Source: Mogibacterium timidum ATCC 33093 (lineage in GTDB: Bacteria > Bacillota > Clostridia > Peptostreptococcales > Anaerovoracaceae). From it: a stretch of 64,000 nt of DNA. The position numbers and the translations under genes were made by a program. The notes under the pieces were generated by a model. The model ran no database searches and was not told where the DNA came from. It saw only the letters and a program-made list of their open reading frames with translations. The DNA is taken from contig NZ_JALU01000002.1 in the NCBI RefSeq assembly GCF_000525775.1, positions 1 through 64,000 of the forward strand, in the 5' to 3' direction. Shown piece after piece: positions 32,200-42,170 of the stretch; the stretch's first letter is position 1, and each line of letters opens with the position of its first letter.

Positions 32200-33642
32200 T
32201 CAATCTGCACATTCACTCTTTCCCTGTTCCCATTCATTTACCGGAATAACCTCATTCTCAAGGCCTGAACGTTTCCAGAGCCAAAGCCCTGAACATATTA
32301 TCAAAAGGCCTCCTCCTATCAACTCAATTTCGTAAATGATGTTATCACGTGCAGTACTCATTATCGGGAGTGCCGAACAGCAAATCGCAGCGCAACACAA
32401 TGCGGTCTCCCACCAAGTCAAGAATTTCGCCAATCCTTTGTTTTTCGTCATAACATATAGACTATCTATGTCTTTCTTCTCCCGCTTTATTTTGCCGTAA
32501 GCTAAAAACAGGAGAACGTATGGGAAAAGTGTCGTCAGAGCCGTCATTGTAACGAGGATATTATAAATTGCGTCAACTCCCGGGAAAATCGACACTGCCG
32601 TAATCAAGGCTGTAATCAAAATTGCCTGAAACATGACAGCCTTTTCAGGGATTCCGTGCTTGTTCACCCTTGTTATATTTTCCGGAAATATCCCCGGCTC
32701 GGCAAAGCCAAAGAGCATTTTGGTAGGCTGCGCTATGTACAGCACAAGCGCTCCGAGAACAGAGAGTGCAATTCCGAAAGCTATTAGCTGTATAAAGCCG
32801 GAAGGAATTCCCAGCAAACGGCATGCTTTAAGCATTGCATCCAAAATTCCGGTTGATGATGTTATCTTCGAGGTCGGCAGCAACATAGTCATACATATTG
32901 ATCCAACTGCGTAAAGAACACCTATGATTGTTGCAGCAACTATTATCGTCCGTGGATAATCTCTTCGAGGGTTTTCCATCTCTGAACAAAAGTTAGCCGT
33001 AAGCTGAGCACCTGTATATGCAAACATAATACTTGAAATTGCAACTAACGAGTTCATATTCAATTTAGGAGTTAAAGATGCTGCATTGTAGACAGATGCA
33101 CTCGGGGCTTTTTGAAACACAACAATCGCCAGTAATGCAAAAGCAATGAGCACTATGGTAGGGGCTGTAGAACCTAGCGAACCTACACTCGTAAAATACT
33201 TCCCAAACTTCATCCCTCGCATACTGGCAAACGAGAGAATCCATATAACTACTATTGACATAATGAGTACAATCGGCTTATTGTCAGCCAGTTCGGGACG
33301 CCCTATCATATAGGTTGCATTTATCGAAAAGAACGTAAGAAACGATGCAAACCAAAAAATAAGGGAAGTCCAATTCATCCACGATACCAGAAAGCCATAC
33401 TTTGCTCCAAATGCAATTTTCACCCAGTCATTTAATCCCCCATCGGTAGGGTAAGATGAAGCCATCTCGGCACACATTAGTGCTTGTGGAACAAAGAACA
33501 CGAACATCAAAACTATCCACATAGGAATTGCTCCAAGTCCAAGGTACCCCTCTGAAGTCGAGCGAGCGATCCAGCGTATACCATACAGAGCAGATAAATT
33601 CATTAGAACGAGCTCCCAAAAGGTTATTTTTTTCTTACCCAT
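32200..33642 (-). CDS. APC superfamily amino acid permease
   Basis: 480 residues from the ATG at 33642, eight bases after AAAGGAG. Twelve hydrophobic segments are visible. Family landmarks are FWELVLMNLSALYGIRWIA at the first helix, YPTDGGLNDWVKIAFG and AYTGAQLTANFCSEMENPRRDYPR. It imports or exchanges amino acids or amines, resembling glutamate/GABA-type and YjeM-like permeases. It lies directly downstream of the CocE hydrolase gene, 188 bases away, on the same strand. Confidence 0.88.
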   Translation of the reverse strand: MGKKKITFWELVLMNLSALYGIRWIARSTSEGYLGLGAIPMWIVLMFVFFVPQALMCAEMASSYPTDGGLNDWVKIAFGAKYGFLVSWMNWTSLIFWFASFLTFFSINATYMIGRPELADNKPIVLIMSIVVIWILSFASMRGMKFGKYFTSVGSLGSTAPTIVLIAFALLAIVVFQKAPSASVYNAASLTPKLNMNSLVAISSIMFAYTGAQLTANFCSEMENPRRDYPRTIIVAATIIGVLYAVGSICMTMLLPTSKITSSTGILDAMLKACRLLGIPSGFIQLIAFGIALSVLGALVLYIAQPTKMLFGFAEPGIFPENITRVNKHGIPEKAVMFQAILITALITAVSIFPGVDAIYNILVTMTALTTLFPYVLLFLAYGKIKREKKDIDSLYVMTKNKGLAKFLTWWETALCCAAICCSALPIMSTARDNIIYEIELIGGGLLIICSGLWLWKRSGLENEVIPVNEWEQGKSECAD

Positions 33643-33736
33643 AGCTCCCACTCCTTTCGAAAGTTTTCTCTAAAAGCATAAACAGAAGCATTGTCAGCAC
33701 AAGCCGTTGTCATAAAAGCTGTTAGATAAAGAAGCC

Positions 33737-33772
33737 GCCCGGAAAACAGGGCTTATTTGCGTTAATCCGGGC
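33737..33772. terminator. Hairpin between hydrolase and permease genes
   Basis: A 6-bp GC stem (GCCCGG / CCGGGC) with a 24-base loop. T4 follows on the plus strand, while both flanking genes are on the minus strand. It may be a weak terminator or an mRNA structure. Confidence 0.3.
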
Positions 33773-33829
33773 TTTTGAAACAAATAATATTAATTTAATC
33801 GCGTTATACGTTATGCCTATGCGAATTTA

Positions 33830-35872
33830 TTATATTCCGTTCCTTGGAATCTTAGAATTGTACTCTCTGTGAAAGACGTGCTCACCATTTATTGATGCAT
33901 CCATGAAACCGGTAATATAGAAGTATTCCTTATCCGATGTTTGCGTCACATCAATATCGCAGTCCGTAAGCCAGCCATCACGACCGTTCCTCATCTTCTG
34001 GATGATCCTATATTTAGCAGACAGCGGATCTTTGTTTGACAATGTAAGCTCTCTTTTGAGGTTATGTTCTACAACAGTACCTATATCATCAAAACGATAT
34101 ACCCCTTCACCAAACACTCCGCCAACTCCATTTGTAATGGATATCCATGAATCATTTACAAGATCGTACTCAATCTTTCTTTCCACGATTCCTTCAGAAA
34201 GCGTAGTCATAGGGGTAAGTGGGGCACTGTATACCTCCTCACTCGGACCTTCCGTATCATCACCACTGAAAACAGGTAATGTAAACCTTGCAGTGGACAA
34301 ATCCAGCTTCAGAGTCGCTAACTCCGGTGATGGCCAAATCATAGGCCAGAACGAATTTGCAATTGAAACTCTTATTCTGTGACCTTGAGGGAATCGATGT
34401 CCGCACACATCTAATTTTACTGTAGCTCTATATTTTTCTCCTTTTTTCAGATACACAACCTTCTCATGCCCTTCGAGATGTGTAAGATTCATCAATCCAT
34501 AGGACACACGCGTTGAAGCACCGTTTGGATGAATATCTGACAGCTGAGCATACAGGAAGGCATTAGGCTTATCGCACGTAAACTCAACCGTAAATGTCGG
34601 ATACCCCACAATTTCCAAGTCTTCCTTTAACACATCAGAATCAAAGGTCATGGACATGCCATCATCTACTCGCATATCTGCCGGGCTCTCTCCCGGAACA
34701 CCTGCACCCATCCATTCGTTTGCAAGCAACCCATGGTTTGGTAAGGTGCAAAGCTCCACTACCTCAGCATTGATATTTTCCGTTTCTCCAAGATGACCAT
34801 ACGTCATGTACATAACCTTGTCGTTAATTTGCGACCAGTCATCTACACCAACCCACCGGCCATCGCTCACAACATGCACAGTTTCCGGCAGCATGCTATC
34901 TTCCAGCCACACCGTACTTTGAGGTCCCTCAAGACAATCATTATCTATTCCGCGAAGCCATTTGTCCCACCATTTCGTTGCCTCCCCGAGGAAGTCTACA
35001 GCAGGCTTAGGAGCCCCATCATGCGCAAAAACATGTGCCCATGGACCAATCCAGGCTTTTCTTGGTACGTTTAGCCCCTGCATAAGAGTAGGTACACTGT
35101 TGGTATATGAATCTGCCCATCCATCTATTGCAAATACAGGAATGTTAATATCGTCATAATTCACGCTAACAGAACCGTGCTTCCAATATTCGTCACGAGT
35201 CTGGTGATTAAGCCAATTCTCCGGCCACAGCGGCATTTCTTCAAGTCGTTTTATTGATTCTTCATACCATGTATCCGGCTTAATCTCTTTGTCGATCGCA
35301 CGGCACATATACGCAAGCATAATATTACCCCACCAAAAATTGTCGTTGAGGAGACAACCTCCTTTATAGTGAATATCCTGAGTATACCTGTCGTCAACAT
35401 AGCCCACACAGATTATTGCCTTAAGAGGTTTAGGCCGCCTTGCAGCTACCTGCAGACTATTAAATCCACTCCAAGACTTTCCCATCATACCGACATTGCC
35501 GTCAGACCAATCTTGCTCAGCAATCCAATTGATTGCGTCAATTGCGTCATCCTGTTCCTGTTTCAAATACTCATCATAAAAGCACTGATCGGATTCTCCC
35601 GCTCCTCGCATATCAACACGAACGACATTATAACCATGCCCTGCAAAGTATCCGTACATAGGTTCATCTCGTCCGCGCATACCGTCTCTCTTGCGATAAG
35701 GTTGCGTTTCAAAGACTGTCGGTAACGGAACATCAGTCCTGGGACGCCAGATTCTGGCAGAGCATTTGCAACCATCCGCCATAGGAATCCAAACATTTTC
35801 GATTACATCCCACTGATATGGAAAGTCTTCCATTCTAAGTGGAGTTTTTGAATTGAATACTGCTTTTGACAC
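33830..35872 (-). CDS. CocE/NonD family hydrolase (X-Pro dipeptidyl-peptidase S15 type)
   Basis: 680 residues from a GTG at 35872, following AAGGAGGAGA. The alpha/beta hydrolase part holds the nucleophile elbow GMMGKSWSGFNSLQ, the Asp in DGWADSYTNS and the His in GPWAHVFAHDG. The C-terminal 270 residues are the jelly-roll PepX_C domain (CGHRFPQGHRIRVSIANSFWP). No signal peptide is seen, so it acts in the cytoplasm. Members cleave Xaa-Pro peptides, acyl or amino acid esters, or cocaine-like esters. With a permease on one side and an MFS transporter on the other, it may process an imported compound. Confidence 0.9.
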   Translation of the reverse strand: MSKAVFNSKTPLRMEDFPYQWDVIENVWIPMADGCKCSARIWRPRTDVPLPTVFETQPYRKRDGMRGRDEPMYGYFAGHGYNVVRVDMRGAGESDQCFYDEYLKQEQDDAIDAINWIAEQDWSDGNVGMMGKSWSGFNSLQVAARRPKPLKAIICVGYVDDRYTQDIHYKGGCLLNDNFWWGNIMLAYMCRAIDKEIKPDTWYEESIKRLEEMPLWPENWLNHQTRDEYWKHGSVSVNYDDINIPVFAIDGWADSYTNSVPTLMQGLNVPRKAWIGPWAHVFAHDGAPKPAVDFLGEATKWWDKWLRGIDNDCLEGPQSTVWLEDSMLPETVHVVSDGRWVGVDDWSQINDKVMYMTYGHLGETENINAEVVELCTLPNHGLLANEWMGAGVPGESPADMRVDDGMSMTFDSDVLKEDLEIVGYPTFTVEFTCDKPNAFLYAQLSDIHPNGASTRVSYGLMNLTHLEGHEKVVYLKKGEKYRATVKLDVCGHRFPQGHRIRVSIANSFWPMIWPSPELATLKLDLSTARFTLPVFSGDDTEGPSEEVYSAPLTPMTTLSEGIVERKIEYDLVNDSWISITNGVGGVFGEGVYRFDDIGTVVEHNLKRELTLSNKDPLSAKYRIIQKMRNGRDGWLTDCDIDVTQTSDKEYFYITGFMDASINGEHVFHREYNSKIPRNGI

Positions 35873-35980
35873 GATATCTCCTCCTTACTAACAAATCAGT
35901 TATTTTGCATAAATCCGACAAGTAAGCTGTTACAATCGATTTATTGCCATCACTTCACACTGTGCAGCGATTCTGAACTA

Positions 35981-37249
35981 CTATTTCCGCACGCTGTTCA
36001 TGTTGTTATTTTTCTTAATGTACCTCTTATAAATGGTAAGCATTGCAGCACCAATAAGCATCATTATGGAGAGGAAAATGAATATTTTTGTATATCCTGC
36101 GTTACCATATCGGTCGAGAAGAGAACCTGCCATAAGAGGGCAGAAGACCTCCGGAAGGTACCCTATTGTACAGATCAGACCAATAGCTGTCCCTCCTACA
36201 GCTGCGTCAACCCCACTTTCTTCAAGCATCGAATAAACCATACTGTATGCAGCATACATGCCAAAGTAAATCACTGCGCAAATTATGATAAAGGCTGTAG
36301 GTTGCAGCTTCTTTGCCAGGATCAGAATCACTGTCATCAGGAACATAAGTCCAAATGTAATATACATAAAGTTGGCTCTTCCAATTTTATCTGCCGCAAT
36401 TCCTCCTGAAAAGCTTGCAATCGGTCTTACATACTGAGCCATGACCACAACCATCCCTCCTGCTGCCGCAGTCATGCCCATAGTCGCAGTAGCATATGGA
36501 GTAAAATAGTAAAATAACATATTCATAGTGTACGAGCAGCACATAATTATAGCCAGCATCCATACGGCCGGAAGCCTAACAACCTTGCCTATATCCTTTA
36601 TACTGAATTTTCCTGCTTCATCTACCTGAGATTCCTTTGAAAAATCGGAGTCTTTCATAAATATAAATACAAGTATTCCAAGTATAATTATTATTGATGA
36701 ATAAAATATAATTATTCCGTTGATACCGGCCATTTTGCCTGCTGCTTTTGTAACCTTTGCAAAAATTACAACTATAAGCGAGAAATGAATTGCATTAACA
36801 ATACCTCTTCCCCCGTCCATAAACCCATACGCCTTGCTCTGCTCGCTAGGGTTCGCCATAGCACGAAGGCTCTTGAGCAGAGCCGGCCAAAATGCAAAAA
36901 GTGAAGTGAACCCCCAAAGTAGGTATATGAATATCAACATATTATAGCTTGGGTGAAATAGATGCAGCAAGCCTCCCAAACCTGTGAGGATAAGTGATAC
37001 AGACATAAGCTTTCGAGGCTTTATCATATCGGCTACAACTCCTCCGAACAAGTAAGAGCAAGCTCCCATAACACCAAATATCGAACCGAATGTGCCCATT
37101 TGTGTATTAGTTAAACCATATGCTTCAAGGTATGCATCATAAACGTATGATCTGAAATACGGGAGTCCGTAAATGAGCGACCCGCATAAAGTAATCAATA
37201 TAAGACGCCAAATATTCTTTTTTAATTTTGATCCTTGAATGTCTGTCAT
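35981..37249 (-). CDS. MFS transporter
   Basis: 422 residues from the ATG at 37249 (GAGAGGTG box). Twelve transmembrane segments are separated by a polar loop near residues 200-225. The A-type loop between helices 2 and 3 reads GGVVADMIKPRKLM, and its repeat is GGIAADKIGRANFM. The overall pattern resembles organophosphate or sugar-acid symporters (YihN-like), but the substrate is unknown. It is transcribed ahead of the hydrolase and divergent from the XRE regulator. Confidence 0.9.
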   Translation of the reverse strand: MTDIQGSKLKKNIWRLILITLCGSLIYGLPYFRSYVYDAYLEAYGLTNTQMGTFGSIFGVMGACSYLFGGVVADMIKPRKLMSVSLILTGLGGLLHLFHPSYNMLIFIYLLWGFTSLFAFWPALLKSLRAMANPSEQSKAYGFMDGGRGIVNAIHFSLIVVIFAKVTKAAGKMAGINGIIIFYSSIIIILGILVFIFMKDSDFSKESQVDEAGKFSIKDIGKVVRLPAVWMLAIIMCCSYTMNMLFYYFTPYATATMGMTAAAGGMVVVMAQYVRPIASFSGGIAADKIGRANFMYITFGLMFLMTVILILAKKLQPTAFIIICAVIYFGMYAAYSMVYSMLEESGVDAAVGGTAIGLICTIGYLPEVFCPLMAGSLLDRYGNAGYTKIFIFLSIMMLIGAAMLTIYKRYIKKNNNMNSVRK

Positions 37250-37624
37250 GACAACACCTCTCAAATTTCTCATAAAAACTGCTAACTTTTATTCTGCGAC
37301 AGGTGGCCAGTGCGCATCAAATTCTAAACACTCTGATCCTTCGAAAAGACTCCCCCTTTGATTACCATTCTAATTAACAGAGTTAAACACGGCAAACTGA
37401 TAGAATTTCACATAAAGAAACTTCTATTGCTAATATTTTCACAGCAATAAAATATATGCTTACTATTGATTTTTCCCGGATATAAGTCCTGTTAAAATAT
37501 GCAAAAATAATCAATTTTTTTCATAATGCGACACATTTAATCGAATATAGGTGATTTTTAGAAAGAAAGAACTTAAAATATAAACAGAGGGGATTTCAGA
37601 AAGAATCACCGGCGGAGGCCTGTA
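37250..37624. other. Divergent intergenic region between MFS and XRE genes
   Basis: 375 bp, very AT-rich from 37,380 to 37,600. It must carry promoters for both the MFS-hydrolase genes and the regulator. I see TATA-like blocks (for example ttaaaat near 37,493) but no convincing -35/-10 pair and no clear palindromic operator. Confidence 0.4.
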
Positions 37625-38323
37625 ATGGATAATAAACAATTGTACACAGAAATCGGTTTAAAGATTCGTTCATTCCGCAAAAGTCGCGGGATGACCTTAA
37701 TCGAGTTGGCGCAGTTAATAAACAAGAGCGTTCCTACAGTTTCTAAATACGAACATGGAGAAGTATCAATAGGAATAGATATCCTCATAGATATTTGCCG
37801 TATATTCGATGTGGATATAGATATATTCCTGCCCTGCACGTCGACACATCCGGAGAATGCAGATATTGTCCGATATGAAAAATTTTTTGAAGATATCCTC
37901 TACATTTACTGGTACAACGGCGAACACAATCGAATCAGGTCTGCGCTGATTGATAATAGAAGTGCATCCAGAACAAAATCCATACTGTATTATGACATCG
38001 AGAGCACCAAGAATATCGATAATTCGACATTCATCTATTTAGGAACTATGAACTATAGTGATACCGGAAGTGTATTCGTATACACCAACTCACTCCCTCC
38101 GTTTGACAAAATGACAATACGGATTCCTTCATTTACGAGGGCACAGAATTATCGCTTCGGCTTGATGACAACGCTGTCATACTTTTATCAGAACGTTGCC
38201 ACTAAAATCATCGCAGCTTCAAAACCGTTAAGTGAAGCTGACAAAAAAGCACTGCTCCCGCAATTAAAGATTTCAGCAGAAGAGATAAAGGAAATCAAGC
38301 GTACCAACTTTTTTATTGTTTAA
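37625..38323 (+). CDS. XRE family transcriptional regulator with an unrecognised C-terminal domain
   Basis: 232 residues after a GGAGG box. Residues 8-65 form a helix-turn-helix (IGLKIRSFRKSRGMTLIELAQ, then KSVPTVSKYEHGEVSI). The remaining 165 residues (YEKFFEDILYIYWYNGE; STFIYLGTMNYSDTGSVFVYTN; RFGLMTTLSYFYQNVATKI) do not match a family I know and may be a ligand sensor. Divergent orientation suggests that it controls the MFS, hydrolase and permease genes. Confidence 0.82.
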   Translation: MDNKQLYTEIGLKIRSFRKSRGMTLIELAQLINKSVPTVSKYEHGEVSIGIDILIDICRIFDVDIDIFLPCTSTHPENADIVRYEKFFEDILYIYWYNGEHNRIRSALIDNRSASRTKSILYYDIESTKNIDNSTFIYLGTMNYSDTGSVFVYTNSLPPFDKMTIRIPSFTRAQNYRFGLMTTLSYFYQNVATKIIAASKPLSEADKKALLPQLKISAEEIKEIKRTNFFIV

Positions 38324-38453
38324 AAGTCTCGACATTTGTATTTTATGCATTTTAAGACGTATTTGTTGCAAAAGAACAGGCAAATAGAGTAAAACTACAT
38401 TAAGGCTTAAATACAGTTTATTGCCGAACTGCACCCCTCGCTCATTTCTATTT

Positions 38454-39836
38454 CTATTTCTTGTCCCTATTCCCTTTATGTCTCTTCTCGATATGCATTA
38501 CCATGCCGGTTAGTGCAAAGAGCGCGATTACGTTAGGAATTACCATCAGCTGATTGAACATGTCCGAGAGCTCCCACACAAGATCATTGGAAGCACAGGT
38601 TCCGAGGAATATGAACACCAGCGCGATAACCGTATACACCTTGACCGACTTTTCTCCAAACATATAGATCATATTGATCTTGCCGAACATGTTCCAACCG
38701 AGAATGGTAGAGAAGGCAAAGAAGAACAGACACACCGCTACAAACACAGGTCCGGACTTGCCGCCAAATGCCGCCGCGAATGCGGTCTGCGCGAGATTGG
38801 TCTTGTCAATTCCATACGGAATAACACCTGCGCTGAGCGGCCCGTCCGGCGTATAGAGCGTCGAAATTACCACCAGCGCGTTGAGCGTAAGAATTACGAA
38901 TGTATCGATAAATACTCCGATCATCGCGACGGTCCCCTGCTCATGAGGATCCTTCACATTTGCCTGTGCGTGCGCGTGTGGAGTAGAACCCATACCGGCC
39001 TCGTTGGAGAAAAGTCCCCTCTTAGCACCCTGCGAGATAGCCGTCTTGAGCGCTATACCGAATCCACCGCCGATAATAGCCTGTGGACGGAACGCATACT
39101 TGAATATCATGCCGAATGTCGCCGGGATGTACTTGATACGCATAATCAGCAGGATCAGTCCGCCGAGAATAAAGATGGCAGCCATGATAGGCACGACCTT
39201 CTCAGTTACGGAAGCCAGTCTCTTGGTTCCGCCGATAAATATAAATCCGCACAGAGTAACCAGCACGATTCCAACCGCCCATCCGGGCACTCCGAAGGCT
39301 GTGCTAAATGTAGCTCCGATGGAGTTGGACTGCACCATACATCCGAAGAATCCGAGGGCAAGAGTAATAGCTACTGCGAAAAATCCGGCCAGAAACCTGC
39401 CGCATCCGCCCTTGAAAGCCGTTCTTATATAATATACAGGTCCTCCGAGCACATGCCCCGACTTAGATATCTGTCTGGTCTCGACAGCAAGTGTCGCCTC
39501 GGCATAGATGGTAGCCATACCGAAGAAGGCGATAACCCACATCCAGAATATAGCCCCGGGTCCGCCCGTCAAAATCGCGCCGGACGCACCTACGATATTG
39601 CCCGTTCCCACCTGTGCTGCAATCGCTGTAGCCAGAGCCTGAAATGAACTCATGCCGCTTTCGTGCTTACGACCCTTGAGCGACAAGCCGCCAAAGGTTC
39701 TCTTGAAGCCCTCCTTAAAATATCTGATCTGGATAAACCTCATCCTAAAGGTATACCACAGTCCGACGCCGAGCAGCATGAACACCAACACGTAGTCGGA
39801 TAGATAAGCATTAATGGTCTGTACAATCGGAAGCAT
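38454..39836 (-). CDS. Sodium:alanine symporter family protein (AGCS)
   Basis: 460 residues after AAGGAGAG. About ten transmembrane segments. The family landmarks are GTGNIVGASGAILTGGPG, FWMWVIAFFGMATIYAEA, and SQGAKRGLFSNEAGMGSTPH. It takes up alanine or glycine with Na+. In a cell with an Rnf complex the Na+ gradient could drive it, although Rnf ion specificity is not established here. It is a single-gene unit. Confidence 0.93.
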   Translation of the reverse strand: MLPIVQTINAYLSDYVLVFMLLGVGLWYTFRMRFIQIRYFKEGFKRTFGGLSLKGRKHESGMSSFQALATAIAAQVGTGNIVGASGAILTGGPGAIFWMWVIAFFGMATIYAEATLAVETRQISKSGHVLGGPVYYIRTAFKGGCGRFLAGFFAVAITLALGFFGCMVQSNSIGATFSTAFGVPGWAVGIVLVTLCGFIFIGGTKRLASVTEKVVPIMAAIFILGGLILLIMRIKYIPATFGMIFKYAFRPQAIIGGGFGIALKTAISQGAKRGLFSNEAGMGSTPHAHAQANVKDPHEQGTVAMIGVFIDTFVILTLNALVVISTLYTPDGPLSAGVIPYGIDKTNLAQTAFAAAFGGKSGPVFVAVCLFFFAFSTILGWNMFGKINMIYMFGEKSVKVYTVIALVFIFLGTCASNDLVWELSDMFNQLMVIPNVIALFALTGMVMHIEKRHKGNRDKK

Positions 39837-40303
39837 CTGTTCTCTCCTTGCTAATTCTTGCTTGATCCTGTCAAGCCCTCATGATGTGCCGCTGAGCTCT
39901 CAACTGCAGTAACATTGCAGCCTCAAGGTGTTTCACATCACGGGTTAATATTAGCAAAGAGAAATATTTGTGTCAACATCATAAATTATTTTTTATTTTA
40001 TTGTAATTTTCGATAATTTATATGTCTAATTTTGTGATGCAATACAAGTAAGTATGTGTGGAAAATCCAACACTTTTTTAATGAGCCTGAATAAACGATC
40101 ATCCCCGTACTCAAGCAAAGAGAGCATCCATAATGGTGCCCTCTTACTTTCACAGTTTTATTTAACCTTACATTTACAGTTTTATTTAACCTTGTTTAAC
40201 ACATATGTGCGGCCGTAGTTCGGATCCCATTCTTCGCCTTCGGTTTTATTTAACCTTGTTTAACACATATCTAAATATCATCTATAATTATAATCGAGCA
40301 GCT
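39837..40303. other. Intergenic region upstream of the AGCS gene
   Basis: 467 bp with no ORF I can support. It contains a hairpin (AAGAGAGCATCCAT / ATGGTGCCCTCTT, about 40,120-40,147) that may end the transcript of the neighbouring minus-strand gene, and the direct repeats listed at 40153-40270. Confidence 0.5.
40153..40270. repeat. Direct repeats 64 bp apart downstream of the secreted protein gene
   Basis: A 28-base unit occurs twice without a mismatch, at 40179-40206 and 40243-40270, separated by 36 unrelated bases. Its first 15 bases (GTTTTATTTAACCTT) also occur at 40155-40169. There are no cas genes nearby. Confidence 0.7.
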
Positions 40304-42076
40304 TTAAGACAACTTGTTAGTTCCGAATGTAGTTTTTACATTATACTTCTTATCAAAGGTTTCCCTCGAGAGAACTCTCGTACTCAACGAGGATTGCGAG
40401 CTTGTCTTTACAGTATTGGAATATTTCCCTGTTACCGTAACCGCCACGTCACTATTTCCCTTGACCTTTGTCTTTCCATTCACCTTGATTGTAACAGTTT
40501 TACCGTTTGAATCTACAATCTTTGCTCCCTTTTCAGCATTCAGGTTTGTTACTGAAGTATTCTTCGTTACAACCCATTTCGACGTTTTATCGACATTGAC
40601 AGTCAGTGGTGCTCCGGACGAGCTTCCTGACGAGTTAGTCTCGATCTTTGCAGATCCGGTCCATGTTGTGTTCTTTGTAAGATACAGATTCACACTGCTG
40701 ATAGTATCTACCGTAATATTACCCTTTAACACCTGGCTAACTCCCGTAAAGGTGAGCTTTCCTCCGTTATTACCCCGGCTTCCCCAGTTATTGGAATTGT
40801 TTCCGCCGGCATTGATCAGGTCAACATTTGCACTGTCGAAGTCAAGCTTTGTTTTCTTAAGTACTACCTTTGCGTTTGTATTTGTCACATAGAACATCGC
40901 CCCGCCGGAGATAGTAGATTTAAGTGTTGAATTCACCGCCTCAAAATCCCCCAGCTGCGAACTCACCGTTTCCGCATCTCCCGATGTCGACTGGTAGATG
41001 ATGACTCCGTTTTTTATAGGATCACTTCCGGAAATTGCATCATTCGTGCTTGTAAGCGAAGAATTATATACTAAAATTCGATTCTTCCCTTCTATACCGG
41101 CAATCTGACTTCCTGTAGCTGTCCCTTTTACCGCATCGAGCTCGATATCGCCTGTTGAATAAACAATAGGTGATCCTGAGCCTGCTGTCTTAAGCTTACT
41201 GTTTGTGATGGAAATATACCCGCCGCCGCGATCTGTAGCTGTAGCTGCACTATGGTTTCCTTCCGTACTGATATTCATCTTATTGGCATAGATTTCACCG
41301 CCATAGGTTGCATCGAGGCCTCGTGAATTACCGCCATTTTTTGTCGTAATTTTGACGTCATTTGCATATACCTTCCCATTATCGGTTGAGAATATTCCGT
41401 TGCTGCCTTCGCTGGTTGATGTGATTGAGGTCTTGGATATGAATAACTTTGAACCCTTCCCAACAGCCAGTGCAGATGAGTTGATTCCATAGAAATTTAC
41501 GTTATCCCCATTTGTATCATCACCGGACTTTGTAACTTTAGAATTCTTTACAGTTAATGTACCGCCACTCTTTGCCAGGAGCGCGTTCACATCTGCCGTG
41601 GCTGAATTTACAGTCTTATTGTTCGCTGTAACACTCTTCTTGTTCGCAGTCAGCTCACCCTTATTTGTACCGCTGTAGTCGTAGCTCTGTGTGTTCGCTC
41701 CACCGCCCTGTCCAAAAGCTCCGTTCTGACCATCCGGCGGTTGTTTTTTGCCTGACGGAGGCTGTCCGTCGGAACCCCCATGTCCATCTGATGGAGGCTC
41801 GCCCTGTGCATCTCCCGACGACTCATTCCCAGGCTTTGAAGATTGCTTGCTCTTTGATTTAGCAGTTTTGTCAGATTTAGATGATTTCTTCGCCTTGTCC
41901 TTAGACTTATTTGAATCACTGTATATCTTTGACGGACTCACATACGTGAGTTTAACTGAGTTATCAGCTGCTGAAGCCCGTCCACACAGCGATGTCCATC
42001 CACTCACGGCGGATACAACTACCATCACTGCTATGAGCACTGCCGCCAGCTTGCTTTTTACCGTTAATTTACTCAT
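40304..42076 (-). CDS. Secreted repeat-rich protein, probable right-handed beta-helix
   Basis: 590 residues from the ATG at 42076. A signal peptide is clear (KSKLAAVLIAVMVVVSAVSG, cleavage near the following ASA-AD). Residues 45-125 are a Lys/Ser then Gly/Pro/Gln-rich linker. From about 130 to 480, short strands recur (KVYANDVKITTKNGGNSRG, EIYANKMNISTEGNHSA, GYISITNSKLKTAG), as in parallel beta-helix adhesins or carbohydrate-binding proteins. The C-terminal 100 residues are Ser/Thr/Lys-rich. No LPXTG or other anchor is seen, so release or non-covalent wall binding is likely. Confidence 0.7.
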   Translation of the reverse strand: MSKLTVKSKLAAVLIAVMVVVSAVSGWTSLCGRASAADNSVKLTYVSPSKIYSDSNKSKDKAKKSSKSDKTAKSKSKQSSKPGNESSGDAQGEPPSDGHGGSDGQPPSGKKQPPDGQNGAFGQGGGANTQSYDYSGTNKGELTANKKSVTANNKTVNSATADVNALLAKSGGTLTVKNSKVTKSGDDTNGDNVNFYGINSSALAVGKGSKLFISKTSITSTSEGSNGIFSTDNGKVYANDVKITTKNGGNSRGLDATYGGEIYANKMNISTEGNHSAATATDRGGGYISITNSKLKTAGSGSPIVYSTGDIELDAVKGTATGSQIAGIEGKNRILVYNSSLTSTNDAISGSDPIKNGVIIYQSTSGDAETVSSQLGDFEAVNSTLKSTISGGAMFYVTNTNAKVVLKKTKLDFDSANVDLINAGGNNSNNWGSRGNNGGKLTFTGVSQVLKGNITVDTISSVNLYLTKNTTWTGSAKIETNSSGSSSGAPLTVNVDKTSKWVVTKNTSVTNLNAEKGAKIVDSNGKTVTIKVNGKTKVKGNSDVAVTVTGKYSNTVKTSSQSSLSTRVLSRETFDKKYNVKTTFGTNKLS

Positions 42077-42142
42077 CTCGCCCACATCCTTTCCTGTATC
42101 GCTTGCCTGTATTATGCAATACTAAATTGGAGATGAATTGTG

Positions 42143-42170
42143 ATTATATTGACGGGAATATAAATCTAAA
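42143..42170 (-). promoter_or_regulatory. Possible promoter of the secreted protein gene
   Basis: On the minus strand, TTTAGA (42165-42170), a 16-base spacer and TATAAT (42143-42148), about 65 bases before the start codon. The -10 is perfect and the -35 is weak. Confidence 0.4.

Noticed and set aside
38943-39647. 234-codon open frame opposite the alanine symporter
   Set aside because: Antisense to a clear AGCS permease; polar, repetitive composition and no start signal.
40153-40270. A functional CRISPR array
   Set aside because: Only two full repeats and one intervening segment, no leader and no cas genes within the window; reported as repeats only.
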